Part shown: one piece after another, positions 8,240-16,765 of the stretch
Layout: the number at the start of each line of letters is the position of its first letter
Position numbering within the stretch: position 1 is the stretch's first letter
Assembly: GCF_001570525.1 (NCBI RefSeq)
Contig: NZ_BBXC01000016.1
Location: 186,001-250,000 of the forward strand
Direction: 5' to 3'
DNA: 64,000 bases
From: Herbidospora sakaeratensis
Lineage (GTDB): Bacteria > Actinomycetota > Actinomycetes > Streptosporangiales > Streptosporangiaceae
Position numbers and translations under genes: made by a program
Notes under the pieces: model-generated
What the model was told of the DNA's origin: nothing
What the model saw: the letters and a program-made list of their open reading frames with translations, nothing else
The model's database searches: none

Positions 8240-9611
8240 GCCGGTCGTCGGTCACCGGCCCCCGGCCCGGCCGGGCGGCGGCGATCCGGCCGATCGCGTC
8301 GGCCAGCACGTGCGGCGGATGGCAGTACGACAACCGCAGGTAGCCCTCGCACGCGCCGTCGACCCCGAACCACCGACCGGGCGCGAGCCGCACCCCGCGC
8401 TCGGCCGCCGCCCGGACCACCGGAGCCGCCGACGGGACGTCGAGCTTCGCCCACACCGACCCGCCGCCGACCGGGTGGGGGAAGGTCCAGCCCGGCAGGT
8501 GCTCGGCCAGCGCCGCCGTCAGCGCCTCGCGCGAGGTCGACAACCAGGCCCGGCGCTCGGCCCGCGACTCCTCCACATGGGGGAACAGCTCGGCCACGAC
8601 GAGCTGGTCGAACACCGCCGTGGCCAGGTCGACGCCCGACCGCAGCACCGACAACCGCTCCACCAGCTCCGCCGTGCCGCGCAACCACCCGACCCGCAGC
8701 CCGCCCCACCACAACTTCGACGCCGACCCGATCGTGATCACCCGGTTGTCGACGTCCCAGCGGGCCAGCGGCGGCGGCATGACGACGTCGTCGACGGCCA
8801 CCTCGCCCCACGTCTCGTCGCAGATCAGCGTCACGTCGTGGCGGCGCGCGGCGGCCACGAGGGCGGCCCGGTGGTCGGCGTCCATCAGCGCGCCGGTCGG
8901 GTTGTGGAAGTCGGGCAGCACGTAGGCGACCTTCGCCTGCCGCAGCGAGCTCTCCATCAGCTCCCCCGCCGCCACCGCCCTGGCCCCGTGGAGCCGGACC
9001 GACTGGATCGCGTGGGCGTAGGTCGGCGACTCCAGCAGCACCGGGTCGCCCGGCCCGACCAGCAGCGCGAACAGCAGGTGCATGGCCTGCTGCGCGCCCG
9101 GCGTGATGAGGATCTGCTCCGGCCGGGTGGCCACCCCGCGTTCGGTGTAGCGCCGCGCCACCGCCTCCCGCAGCACGGGCAGCCCGACGGGGTCGTAGCC
9201 GATGCCGAGCAGGTGCCGGTGGTACCCGGCGGCCGCGGCCGCCACGGCGGGGGCGACCTGCGAGGCGGCCGGCATGGAGGCGACGTGCAGCGGGATCATG
9301 CCGTCGCCGGGGACGGGGATCGTCCAGGGCGTGTCGCCGCCGACGGGCAACGCGGTCGTGCTGCCGGAGCCCTGCCGGGCGGTGACGTAGCCGTGGTCCT
9401 TGAGCAGGTCGTAGGCGGCGGTCACGGTGGTCCGGCTGACACCGAGCGCGGCGGCCAGATGCCGCTCGGCGGGCAGCCGCACCCCGACGGGGATCGCGCC
9501 GTCGTGCACCCGGCCCCGCAGCGCCTCGGCGAGCGCCCGGTAGTAGGGACGGGCCCCGGCGGGGACGGCGAGCAGCCGGGCCAGCTGCTCGGGGGCGATC
9601 GTGCGCGTCAT
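8223..9611 (-). CDS. MocR/GabR-type PLP-binding transcriptional regulator
   Basis: 462 residues. The N-terminal GntR winged helix (LRGRVHDGAIPVGVRLPAER, then LGVSRTTVTAAYDLL) is joined by a linker to a fold-type I aminotransferase domain. The PLP site looks intact: Asp265 in CDETW, Lys299 in GSASKLWWGG, and the PDFHNPTG segment. It therefore probably senses an amine, amino acid or vitamer through PLP chemistry. It is divergent from a YczE-like membrane protein gene, a pairing known from many MocR loci, so it most likely controls that gene and itself through the short space between them. The effector is unknown. Confidence 0.92.
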   Translation of the reverse strand: MTRTIAPEQLARLLAVPAGARPYYRALAEALRGRVHDGAIPVGVRLPAERHLAAALGVSRTTVTAAYDLLKDHGYVTARQGSGSTTALPVGGDTPWTIPVPGDGMIPLHVASMPAASQVAPAVAAAAAGYHRHLLGIGYDPVGLPVLREAVARRYTERGVATRPEQILITPGAQQAMHLLFALLVGPGDPVLLESPTYAHAIQSVRLHGARAVAAGELMESSLRQAKVAYVLPDFHNPTGALMDADHRAALVAAARRHDVTLICDETWGEVAVDDVVMPPPLARWDVDNRVITIGSASKLWWGGLRVGWLRGTAELVERLSVLRSGVDLATAVFDQLVVAELFPHVEESRAERRAWLSTSREALTAALAEHLPGWTFPHPVGGGSVWAKLDVPSAAPVVRAAAERGVRLAPGRWFGVDGACEGYLRLSYCHPPHVLADAIGRIAAARPGRGPVTDDRLTPSL

Positions 9612-9626
9612 GACGGCCAGCTTAAG

Positions 9627-9645
9627 GCCAATATCGGCGATTGGC
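9627..9645. promoter_or_regulatory. Candidate MocR operator
   Basis: In the 74-bp space between the divergent MocR and YczE genes, GCCAAT (9627-9632) and ATTGGC (9640-9645) form an inverted repeat with a 7-bp spacer. A GGCC at 9615-9618 adds a near-repeat beside it. The position suits a regulator acting on both promoters. Confidence 0.5.
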
Positions 9646-9685
9646 TCTGTTGCCCGGGTCGGGCCGCCGTCACACTGGGGCGATT

Positions 9686-10279
9686 ATGGTGCAGACATCC
9701 ACTCATCCCACCTCTATGCGGCTCGTCCGCCTCTACGCCGGCCTGTTCCTCTACGGCGCCGGTTCCGGTCTCCAGATCGAGTCGAACCTCGGCAGCGCCC
9801 CCTGGGACGTCTTCCACCAGGGCCTGTCGCGCCACTTCGGGCTCAGCATCGGCGCGTGGGTCGTCATCGTCGGGGCGGCCGTGATGCTGCTCTGGATCCC
9901 CCTGCGCCAGAAGCCGGGCCTGGGCACGATCAGCAACGTGCTGCTGCTCGGCTGGTTCTTCGACCTGACCGTCTGGCTGGCCCCCACGCCCGGCCACTGG
10001 GCCGTCCAGTGGGCCTACCTGCTGACCGGCGTGGTCACCGTCGGCGGGGCGACCGCCCTCTACATCGGCGCGGGATACGGGCCGGGGCCGCGTGACGGGC
10101 TCATGACCGGGCTGCACCGGCTGGGGTTGTCGATCCGGCTGGCGCGGGTGATCATCGAGCTGACCGTGCTGGCGGTCGGGTGGCTGCTCGGCGGGGTCGC
10201 CGGAGTCGGCACGCTGGTGTTCGCGCTGATGATCGGGCCGGTCACCCAGTTCTTCATGAAGGCTCGGTGGGTAGCTTGA
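9686..10279 (+). CDS. YczE/YyaS/YitT-like integral membrane protein
   Basis: 197 residues from ATG 9686, with about five transmembrane helices (LYAGLFLYGAGSG, IGAWVVIVGAAVMLLWI, ISNVLLLGWFFDL, LLTGVVTVGGATALYIGAG, IIELTVLAVGWLLGG). The GSAPWDVFHQGLS and GPGPRDGLMTGL segments are characteristic of the YczE family. Function unproven; such proteins are thought to export or import the compound sensed by the neighbouring MocR regulator (inference from context). An in-frame TTG at 9641 exists, but it would place the start inside the probable operator. The stop is 4 nt before the GH15 gene, so the two may be co-transcribed. Confidence 0.85.
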   Translation: MVQTSTHPTSMRLVRLYAGLFLYGAGSGLQIESNLGSAPWDVFHQGLSRHFGLSIGAWVVIVGAAVMLLWIPLRQKPGLGTISNVLLLGWFFDLTVWLAPTPGHWAVQWAYLLTGVVTVGGATALYIGAGYGPGPRDGLMTGLHRLGLSIRLARVIIELTVLAVGWLLGGVAGVGTLVFALMIGPVTQFFMKARWVA

Positions 10280-10283
10280 TCAC

Positions 10284-12041
10284 ATGCGGATCGAGGACTA
10301 CGCGCTGATCGGCGACATGCAGTCGGCGGCCCTGGTGGGCCGCGACGGCTCGGTCGACTGGCTCTGCCTGCCCCGTTTCGACTCCCCCGCGTGCTTCGCG
10401 GCGCTGCTGGGCAACCAGCGGCACGGGGCCTGGCGCGTCTGGGCCTCCGGGATGGAGACGGCCTCCAGCCGCCGCTACTGGGGCGACACGCTCGTCCTCG
10501 AATCGACCTGGGACACCCCCACCGGCACCGCCCGGGTGATCGACTTCATGCCGGTACGCCATGAGCACCCCCGCCTGGTCCGGATCGTCGAGGGCGTGGC
10601 CGGCACGGTCGAGATGAACTGCGAGATCCGCATCCGGTTCGACTACGGCCGGATCGTCCCGTGGGTGCGCCGCCGCGACCACAGCCTCCAGGCGGTCGGC
10701 GGTCCCGACTCCGCCTGGATCCACTCCCCCGTCCACCTGCACGGCAGCGACTACCGACACAAGGGCACCTTCCGGGTCGAGGCGGGCGACAAGCTGCCGT
10801 TCGTGTTCAGCTGGCACCCCTCCCACGCGCCCGCGCCGCCCATGATCGACCCGCTCGACGAGCTCGACTACACCCGCGAGATCTGGGAGGACTGGGTCTC
10901 CACGGGCACCCACACGGGCCAGTGGCGCGACGCCGTGGTGCGGTCGATGATCACGCTGAAGGGGCTGACCTACGCCCCCACCGGCGGCATCGTGGCCGCG
11001 CCCACCACCAGCCTGCCCGAGGACCTCGGCGGCGTGCGCAACTGGGACTACCGCTTCTGCTGGCTGCGCGACGCCTCCATGACCCTCGACGCCCTGCTGA
11101 CCAGCGGCTACATCGACGAGGCCAAGGCCTGGCGCGAGTGGCTGCTGCGCGCCATCGCCGGCCGTCCCCAGGACCTCCAGATCATGTACGGCGTCGCCGG
11201 CGAACGCCGCCTCCCCGAGATGACCCTCGACTGGCTCCCCGGCTACGAGAACTCGGCGCCGGCCCGCATCGGCAACAGCGCCGCCGACCAGCTCCAGCTC
11301 GACGTCTACGGCGAGGTCGTCAACTCGCTCTACCAGGCCGGCATGGGCGGCCTGCACCCCGACGACCACGCCTGGAAGCTGACCCGCAAGATGATGGACT
11401 TCCTGGAGACCGGCTGGCGGCAGCCCGACGAGGGCCTGTGGGAGGTGCGCGGGCCGCGCCGCCAGTTCACCCATTCGAAGGTGATGGTCTGGGTCGCCGT
11501 CGACCGCGTCATCCGCACCCTGGAGGCCCAGCGGCGGTCGGGGCCGGTCGACCGGTGGAAGGCGCTGCGCGAGGAGATCCACACGGAGGTCTGCGAGAAG
11601 TCCTACGACGCCGACCGCAACACCTTCACCCAGTCGTACGGCTCCAAGGAGCTCGACGCCGCCACGCTGCTCATCCCCACGATGGGCTTCCTGCCGGCCG
11701 ACGACCACCGTGTGATCGGCACCGTCAACGCGATCGAGCGCGAGCTGACCACACCCGAGGGCTTCGTGCTGCGCTACTCCACCAGCGAGCACAACGTGGT
11801 CGACGGGCTGCCCGGCCGCGAGGGCGCGTTCCTGGCCTGCAGTTTCTGGCTGGCCGAGGCCAAGGCCCGCATGGGCCTGCGCAACGAGGCGTGCGACCTG
11901 TTCCGCCGCCTGCTCGACCTGCGCAACGACGTCGGCCTGCTGTCGGAGGAGTACGACCCCGTGCAGGGCCGCCTGGTGGGCAACTTCCCGCAGGCGTTCA
12001 GCCACGTCCCGCTGATCCACGCCGCCCAGGCGATCGGTTAG
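10284..12041 (+). CDS. Glycoside hydrolase family 15 (trehalase/glucoamylase-like)
   Basis: 585 residues, cytoplasmic, with no signal peptide. It starts with the family segment IEDYALIGDMQSAALVGRDG, has an N-terminal beta-sandwich, then an alpha/alpha barrel with RNWDYRFCWLRDA. The general-acid region DEGLWEVRG has Glu387, and LSEEYDP (Glu555/556) gives the probable base. The domain order and the cytoplasmic location match the actinobacterial GH15 trehalases and isomaltose/dextran glucosidases rather than secreted glucoamylases. It probably hydrolyses trehalose or short alpha-glucans. ATG 10284 lies 4 nt after the YczE stop with no clear Shine-Dalgarno sequence, which suggests coupling to that gene. 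The MocR-YczE-GH15 grouping is unexplained. Confidence 0.9.
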   Translation: MRIEDYALIGDMQSAALVGRDGSVDWLCLPRFDSPACFAALLGNQRHGAWRVWASGMETASSRRYWGDTLVLESTWDTPTGTARVIDFMPVRHEHPRLVRIVEGVAGTVEMNCEIRIRFDYGRIVPWVRRRDHSLQAVGGPDSAWIHSPVHLHGSDYRHKGTFRVEAGDKLPFVFSWHPSHAPAPPMIDPLDELDYTREIWEDWVSTGTHTGQWRDAVVRSMITLKGLTYAPTGGIVAAPTTSLPEDLGGVRNWDYRFCWLRDASMTLDALLTSGYIDEAKAWREWLLRAIAGRPQDLQIMYGVAGERRLPEMTLDWLPGYENSAPARIGNSAADQLQLDVYGEVVNSLYQAGMGGLHPDDHAWKLTRKMMDFLETGWRQPDEGLWEVRGPRRQFTHSKVMVWVAVDRVIRTLEAQRRSGPVDRWKALREEIHTEVCEKSYDADRNTFTQSYGSKELDAATLLIPTMGFLPADDHRVIGTVNAIERELTTPEGFVLRYSTSEHNVVDGLPGREGAFLACSFWLAEAKARMGLRNEACDLFRRLLDLRNDVGLLSEEYDPVQGRLVGNFPQAFSHVPLIHAAQAIG

Positions 12042-12051
12042 CCCGTGGTCG

Positions 12052-12957
12052 TCAGTTGGCGTCTCCGGCCAGACGCGCGAGCAGCCGGGCGAAGTCGGCG
12101 GGCGGCGTCACCACGAGCCTGACCTGGCCGTCCTGGGGAACCAGGTCGGCCTGGATGCGGGTCAGCCGGTCGCGGTGCCACCAGTAGACGTGCGGGCTGA
12201 GGCCGCCGTCGCGGTCGTCGAACTCGCGCTGGGCGTACACGCGCATGCGCTCCAGGGCGCGCACCACGCCGATGCCCTCGATGGGGTGGACGGCCATCGC
12301 GCCCGGGTGGGGCAGCACGACGAGCAGCCCGTCGGGCGGGCCGGGCAGCCGCCGCAGGTGCGCCACCGCCGTGGGCGCGCTGATCATCCGCACGCTCACC
12401 CCGCCGAGCTGGAGGTACTCGGCGGTGATGCGCTCGTCGGCCAGCGCGTTGTCGAGCGCGACGTCGAGCGCCTCGGCGGGCGGGATCGGCCAGCAGAAGG
12501 CCTCCTCCGGCCGGACCGGACGGCCGCCGATCGTCAGCACCTCGATCAGGTCGGCGCTCAGGTGGCGGCCGATGATGCGCGAGGGGTCGGGGATCGCCGG
12601 GTCGTCGGCGGCGTGCAGGCGGGTGCGCAGCAGCGGTTTGATGCGGCCCAGGTTGCACGCGTCGAACGGTTCGCCCGACACGGCGTGGGACAGGTGCTCG
12701 GAGACCAGCATCGGCCAGTCTTCGCGCGACCTGCGGGCCGCCTCACGGCGCAGCCCGACCAGGTTGACGGTACGGGACGTCTCGTCGCCGCCCATGATCA
12801 GGGTGGCGCCGTCGTCCTCGAACGCGCAGCTGTAGCCCATCGTCTCGACGACCAGGGCGAGGAGGGAGTCAAGATCGACGTCCTCGACGGGCCGGGAGGC
12901 AGGCTGCACTGGCTGGTCAGGCCGAATCCGGCTGCGGAGTCGCCGCAACAGACCCAA
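12052..12957 (-). CDS. Conserved hypothetical protein
   Basis: 301 residues, no signal peptide or transmembrane segment, and a basic N-terminus (MGLLRRLRSRIRP). I do not recognise the family with confidence; the layout with repeated alpha/beta segments such as GATLIMGGDETSRTVNLVGL and GPPDGLLVVLPHPGAMAVHPI vaguely recalls DUF1444-type proteins. Acidic and hydrophobic residues alternate as in a soluble globular protein. The start is TTG 12957, supported by AAGGGGA seven to eight nt upstream; a nearby ATG is out of frame. It lies 36 bp downstream of the LD-carboxypeptidase gene on the same strand and may be co-transcribed with it. Confidence 0.7.
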   Translation of the reverse strand: MGLLRRLRSRIRPDQPVQPASRPVEDVDLDSLLALVVETMGYSCAFEDDGATLIMGGDETSRTVNLVGLRREAARRSREDWPMLVSEHLSHAVSGEPFDACNLGRIKPLLRTRLHAADDPAIPDPSRIIGRHLSADLIEVLTIGGRPVRPEEAFCWPIPPAEALDVALDNALADERITAEYLQLGGVSVRMISAPTAVAHLRRLPGPPDGLLVVLPHPGAMAVHPIEGIGVVRALERMRVYAQREFDDRDGGLSPHVYWWHRDRLTRIQADLVPQDGQVRLVVTPPADFARLLARLAGDAN

Positions 12958-12993
12958 GGCTCATCCCCTTACAAGCGTGGCGTGTTGCCAGCT

Positions 12994-13911
12994 TCAGGGT
13001 GCCTTGTCCTGGTTGCCGATGAGGCCGGTGAGAGAGCACGATTCGGTATCAATAACCCCATCGGCCCCCAGCCACACACTGAACTGTGGTGTCCCGTGAC
13101 CGATCGGCAGCCCCGCGATGATCGGCACTCCCAGCGGTCCGAGGCGTTCCACCAGCACCGGAAGCGCCTCGCCGCACTCCACCCACGACCCGAGCGCGAA
13201 GCCGGCCGCGCCGTCGAGACAACCGGCCTGGAGCAGCTGGGTCAGCATACGGTCGATTCGGTAGGGCTCTTCCCGGATGTCCTCCAGAAGGACGATCCGG
13301 CCCTGCGCCTCCATCTGGTGGGGCGTGCCGCAGAGCGCCGCCAGCAGGGTCAGGTTGCCGCCGGTCAGCGGCCCGATGGCCGAGCCGGGCACGAGCACCT
13401 GGTCGCCCTTGACCGGCCGGGGCTCCAGGCTGGAGATCAGCGACGCCTTCAGGTGCGAGAGCGACCGGGGCTCGGGCCCCTCCTCGTCGCTGATCGTCGA
13501 GCAGGCCGGCATCGGGCCGAACAACGAGGCCACCCCCAGACGGCGCTGGAAGGCCAAATGGAGGGCGGTGATGTCGCTCGACCCCACCAGGGGCTTGGGC
13601 CGCACGGCCTCCATCTTGTCCCAGTCGAGGTGGTCGAGGACCCGCGTCGCGCCGTAGCCGCCCCGGGCGCAGATCACCGCGGCGATCTCCGGATCGCACC
13701 ACGCTTCCTGCAGGTCGGCGGCGCGGGCCTGGTCGGGCCCGGCGAGGTAGCCGCGGCGGATCAGCATGCGGGGCCCGAACCGGACGTTCAGGCCGAGGCC
13801 GGTGAGCACATGGCGGCCGCGGTTGAGCCGGTCGAGGTCGACCGGACCCGAAGGCGCGACGACGGCCACGGTGTCACCGTGCCGGAGACGGGGTGGAGTA
13901 CGTTCGGACAC
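12994..13911 (-). CDS. LD-carboxypeptidase, peptidase family S66
   Basis: 305 residues, cytoplasmic. The family triad is visible: Ser112 in GSSDIT, Glu210 in LLEDIREEP, His272 in LPIGHG. Family S66 includes LdcA, which removes the terminal D-Ala from recycled tetrapeptide muropeptides, and MccF, which inactivates microcin C. The length and the WLGADGVID tail fit either, and nothing in the context decides; peptidoglycan recycling is the default. The GTG start at 13911 has TTGGGGGG immediately upstream, a strong Shine-Dalgarno sequence. It is divergent from the sulfotransferase gene with 31 bp between starts. Confidence 0.9.
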   Translation of the reverse strand: MSERTPPRLRHGDTVAVVAPSGPVDLDRLNRGRHVLTGLGLNVRFGPRMLIRRGYLAGPDQARAADLQEAWCDPEIAAVICARGGYGATRVLDHLDWDKMEAVRPKPLVGSSDITALHLAFQRRLGVASLFGPMPACSTISDEEGPEPRSLSHLKASLISSLEPRPVKGDQVLVPGSAIGPLTGGNLTLLAALCGTPHQMEAQGRIVLLEDIREEPYRIDRMLTQLLQAGCLDGAAGFALGSWVECGEALPVLVERLGPLGVPIIAGLPIGHGTPQFSVWLGADGVIDTESCSLTGLIGNQDKAP

Positions 13912-13942
13912 CCCCCAAAGAGTGTCAGACTAGGCGCTACCT

Positions 13943-14818
13943 ATGCGACCACCGACCCACATTCTCGTGGTAAACGGCGTCAAGGTCCGTCAGCCGGTCT
14001 TCGTGCTCGCCGCCCCCCACAGCGGCGCGGACCTGCTCGCCCGTGCCATCAAGCGCTCGCCCGGCGTGCATCTCACCATGGGCCGGGGCGCGGTGTCCCG
14101 TGTCGTCTACGCGTTCGCGCGGCGGCCGTCGATCGCGCGCAGCCCGGGGGCGCCCCGGGTGATCCGCGACGTGCTGGCCGAGGCCTGGCAGGTGGTGCCG
14201 GGCGCGTGCGGCGAGTGCCCAGGCGCCTGCAAGGAGGCCGGCGGCATCATCGGCGCGGGCCCGTGCGTGACCGCCTCCGAGCTGACCCGGTTCGGCGACG
14301 CCAGCCCCGACCTGCTCTACAGCGCCCCCGTCCTGCTCCAGGCCTTTCCCGACGCCCGCTTCGTCCAGGTGATCCGCGACGGCCGCGACGTCGTCGCCGA
14401 CATGCTGGCCGACCCGGCGACGATGGCCTGGTTCAAGCCCCACATGCTGGCCGACGACAGCGAGTTCCCCAGCCCGTTCCTCGGCGTCAACAACGCCGAG
14501 CACAAGCTGCGCTGGAAGGAGATGCCGGTCGCGGGCAAGAGCGCGCTGCGCTGGCGCGCCGCGATCCGCCTGTCGGCGGTGCTCCGCAAGGAGCTGCCCG
14601 CCGACCAGCTGCTGACGATCCGGTACGAGGACCTGCACAAGTCCCCCGCCGAGACGTTCGGCCAGGTGGGCGAGTTCCTCGGCGCCAAGATCTCCACGAT
14701 CGCCCTCTACGGCACCAGCGCCCCCCGGGTGGGCGCCCGCCGCCGTCTCGCCCACACCGACGCCGAACTGGTCGGCAAGGTCGCCCGCGAGGAGCTCAAA
14801 CGGCTGGGCTACTCATGA
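13943..14818 (+). CDS. Sulfotransferase family protein with a cysteine cluster
   Basis: 291 residues, soluble. The 5'-phosphosulfate loop appears as APHSGADLL (residues 24-32) and the 3'-phosphate region as FVQVIRDGRDVVADML, both typical of PAPS-dependent sulfotransferases; RYEDLHKSP and the C-terminal LGYS segment fit the Sulfotransfer_3 group. The acceptor is unknown. An unusual insertion around residues 89-108 has four cysteines (C89, C92, C96, C108), the first three in an ACGECPGAC motif, which could form disulfides or bind metal. It is divergent from the LD-carboxypeptidase gene. Its last 23 nt overlap the 3' end of the convergent ABC exporter gene. Confidence 0.82.
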   Translation: MRPPTHILVVNGVKVRQPVFVLAAPHSGADLLARAIKRSPGVHLTMGRGAVSRVVYAFARRPSIARSPGAPRVIRDVLAEAWQVVPGACGECPGACKEAGGIIGAGPCVTASELTRFGDASPDLLYSAPVLLQAFPDARFVQVIRDGRDVVADMLADPATMAWFKPHMLADDSEFPSPFLGVNNAEHKLRWKEMPVAGKSALRWRAAIRLSAVLRKELPADQLLTIRYEDLHKSPAETFGQVGEFLGAKISTIALYGTSAPRVGARRRLAHTDAELVGKVAREELKRLGYS

Positions 14819-16679
14819 ACTGGGTCTTGTAGAGCTCGGCGTAGAAGCCGTCGAGGACCATCAGCTCGTCGTGCCGCCCGAGCTCGGTCACCCGGCCGTC
14901 GTTCATCACGAGGATCACGTCGGCCTCGCGGATGGTCGACAGCCGGTGGGCGATGACCAGGCTGGTCCGGCCCGCCAGGGCGGTCTTCAGGGCCTGCTGG
15001 ACGGCCGCCTCCGACTCGGAGTCGAGATGGGCGGTGGCCTCGTCGAGCACCACCACCGGCGGGGCCTTGAGCAGCAGCCGGGCCAGCGCCACCCGCTGCT
15101 TCTCGCCGCCGGAGAACCGGTAGCCGCGCTCCCCCACGACCGTGTCGAGCCCCTCGGGCAGCGCGGCGACCAGGTCGGCGATCTGGGCCGCCCGCAGGGC
15201 CTCCCAGACCTCCTCGTCGGTGGCCTCGGGGCGGGCGTAGCGGAGGTTGGCGGCGATGGTGTCGTGGAACAGGTGCGGGTCCTGCATGACGACGCCCACG
15301 GTGTCGCGCAGCGACTCCATCGTGGCGTCGCGCACGTCGAGGCCGTTGAGCCTGACGGCGCCGGCGTCGACGTCGTACAGACGGGAGACCAGCGAGGTCG
15401 TGGTGGTCTTGCCGGCGCCCGAGTGGCCGACCAGGGCGATCATCTGGCCCGGCCGGGCGGTGAAGGTGACGCCCTTGAGCACCTCGGCCGACTCGCCCTG
15501 GTCGGGGCGGGCGACCGACTCCAGGGAGGCCAGCGACACCTCGGCCGCGCCGGGGTAGCGGAAGCGGACGTCGTCGAACTCGATGGTGACCGGCCCGGCC
15601 GGCACCCTCTCGGCATCGGGCTTCTCGGCGACCATCGGCTTGAGGTCGAGCACCTCGAAGACGCGGTCGAAGCTGACCAGGGCGGTCATCACGTCGACGT
15701 GCACGTTGGACAGGCCCGTGAGGGGGCCGTACAGCCGCATGAGCAGGGCCGACATGGCCACCAGCGTGCCGAGCTCGAACGAGCCGCCGACCGCGAGCAC
15801 GCCGCCGAGCCCGTAGACCAGGGCGGTGGCGAGCGCGGCGATCAGGCCGAGCGCGATGCGGAACACGGTGCCGAACATGGCGACGGTGACCCCGATGTCG
15901 CGGACCCGGGCGGCCCGGCCGGCGAAGTGGCGGGCCTCGTCGTCGGGGCGGCCGTAGAGCTTGGCGACCATCGCGCCGGCCACGTTGAACCGCTCGGTCA
16001 TCACCGAGCTCATCTCGGCGCCGAGTTCCATCTGCTCGCGGGTGTAGGCGGACATGCGCCGGCCCACCCATCGGGCGGGCAGGATGAAGATCGGCACCAT
16101 CAGCAGGGCGACCAGGGTGATCTGCCACGACAACGCCAGCATCGTGACCAGGACGACCACCAGGCTGACCACGTTGGAGACCACCGACGACAGGGTGCTG
16201 GTGATGGCCCGCTGCGCGCCGATGACGTCGCCGTTGAGCCGCGAGACCAGCGCCCCGGTCTGCGCCCGCATGAAGAACGCCACCGGCATGCGCTGGACGT
16301 GGTCGAAGACCTCCGTGCGCAGGTTGTAGATCAGGCCCTCGCCGATCCGGGCCGAGAACCAGCGTTCGGCCAGGCTCAGCACCGCGTCGAGCAGTGCCAG
16401 CCCGGCGATGGCCAGCGCCAGCCCGACGACCAGCCCGGTGTCGCCCGACGGGATGGCCACGTCGATGATCTGCTTCACGACCAGCGGGTTGGCCACCACG
16501 GTCAGCGATCCGACCGAGATCAGGGCCAGGAACGCCACGATCGACCACTTGAACGGCGCGGCGTAGCCGGCGATGCGCCGGACCGTGCCCGGCGCGAGGC
16601 GCTCCTTCGTGACGTCGCCGTCGCGCCGCATCGACATCATCATCTGCCAGCCCGGATTCGGGCCGCCCATCATCGCCAT
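14796..16679 (-). CDS. ABC exporter, fused permease-ATPase
   Basis: 627 residues: a cytoplasmic N-terminus, six transmembrane helices (about residues 50-330), then a nucleotide-binding domain (about 370-610). The latter has Walker A GHSGAGKTTTT, the Q-loop VMQDPHLF, signature FSGGEKQR, Walker B VVVLDEATAHLD and switch His in AHRLST. This is the type IV (ABCB-like) half-transporter, working as a homodimer or with a partner not seen here; substrate unknown (lipid or drug export is usual). Start ATG 16679 with weak AGG upstream. A linker of about 25 residues (residues around 355-385) between strands of the nucleotide-binding domain is somewhat longer than usual. Confidence 0.92.
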   Translation of the reverse strand: MAMMGGPNPGWQMMMSMRRDGDVTKERLAPGTVRRIAGYAAPFKWSIVAFLALISVGSLTVVANPLVVKQIIDVAIPSGDTGLVVGLALAIAGLALLDAVLSLAERWFSARIGEGLIYNLRTEVFDHVQRMPVAFFMRAQTGALVSRLNGDVIGAQRAITSTLSSVVSNVVSLVVVLVTMLALSWQITLVALLMVPIFILPARWVGRRMSAYTREQMELGAEMSSVMTERFNVAGAMVAKLYGRPDDEARHFAGRAARVRDIGVTVAMFGTVFRIALGLIAALATALVYGLGGVLAVGGSFELGTLVAMSALLMRLYGPLTGLSNVHVDVMTALVSFDRVFEVLDLKPMVAEKPDAERVPAGPVTIEFDDVRFRYPGAAEVSLASLESVARPDQGESAEVLKGVTFTARPGQMIALVGHSGAGKTTTTSLVSRLYDVDAGAVRLNGLDVRDATMESLRDTVGVVMQDPHLFHDTIAANLRYARPEATDEEVWEALRAAQIADLVAALPEGLDTVVGERGYRFSGGEKQRVALARLLLKAPPVVVLDEATAHLDSESEAAVQQALKTALAGRTSLVIAHRLSTIREADVILVMNDGRVTELGRHDELMVLDGFYAELYKTQFMSSPAV

Positions 16680-16765
16680 GTCCTGGCCAACCCTTTACCG
16701 GAGGAGGCGATTCCGAGATCAGCCCCAGGCGAACAGAAGCCGCCGCCGGGCGACGGGTCTCATGG

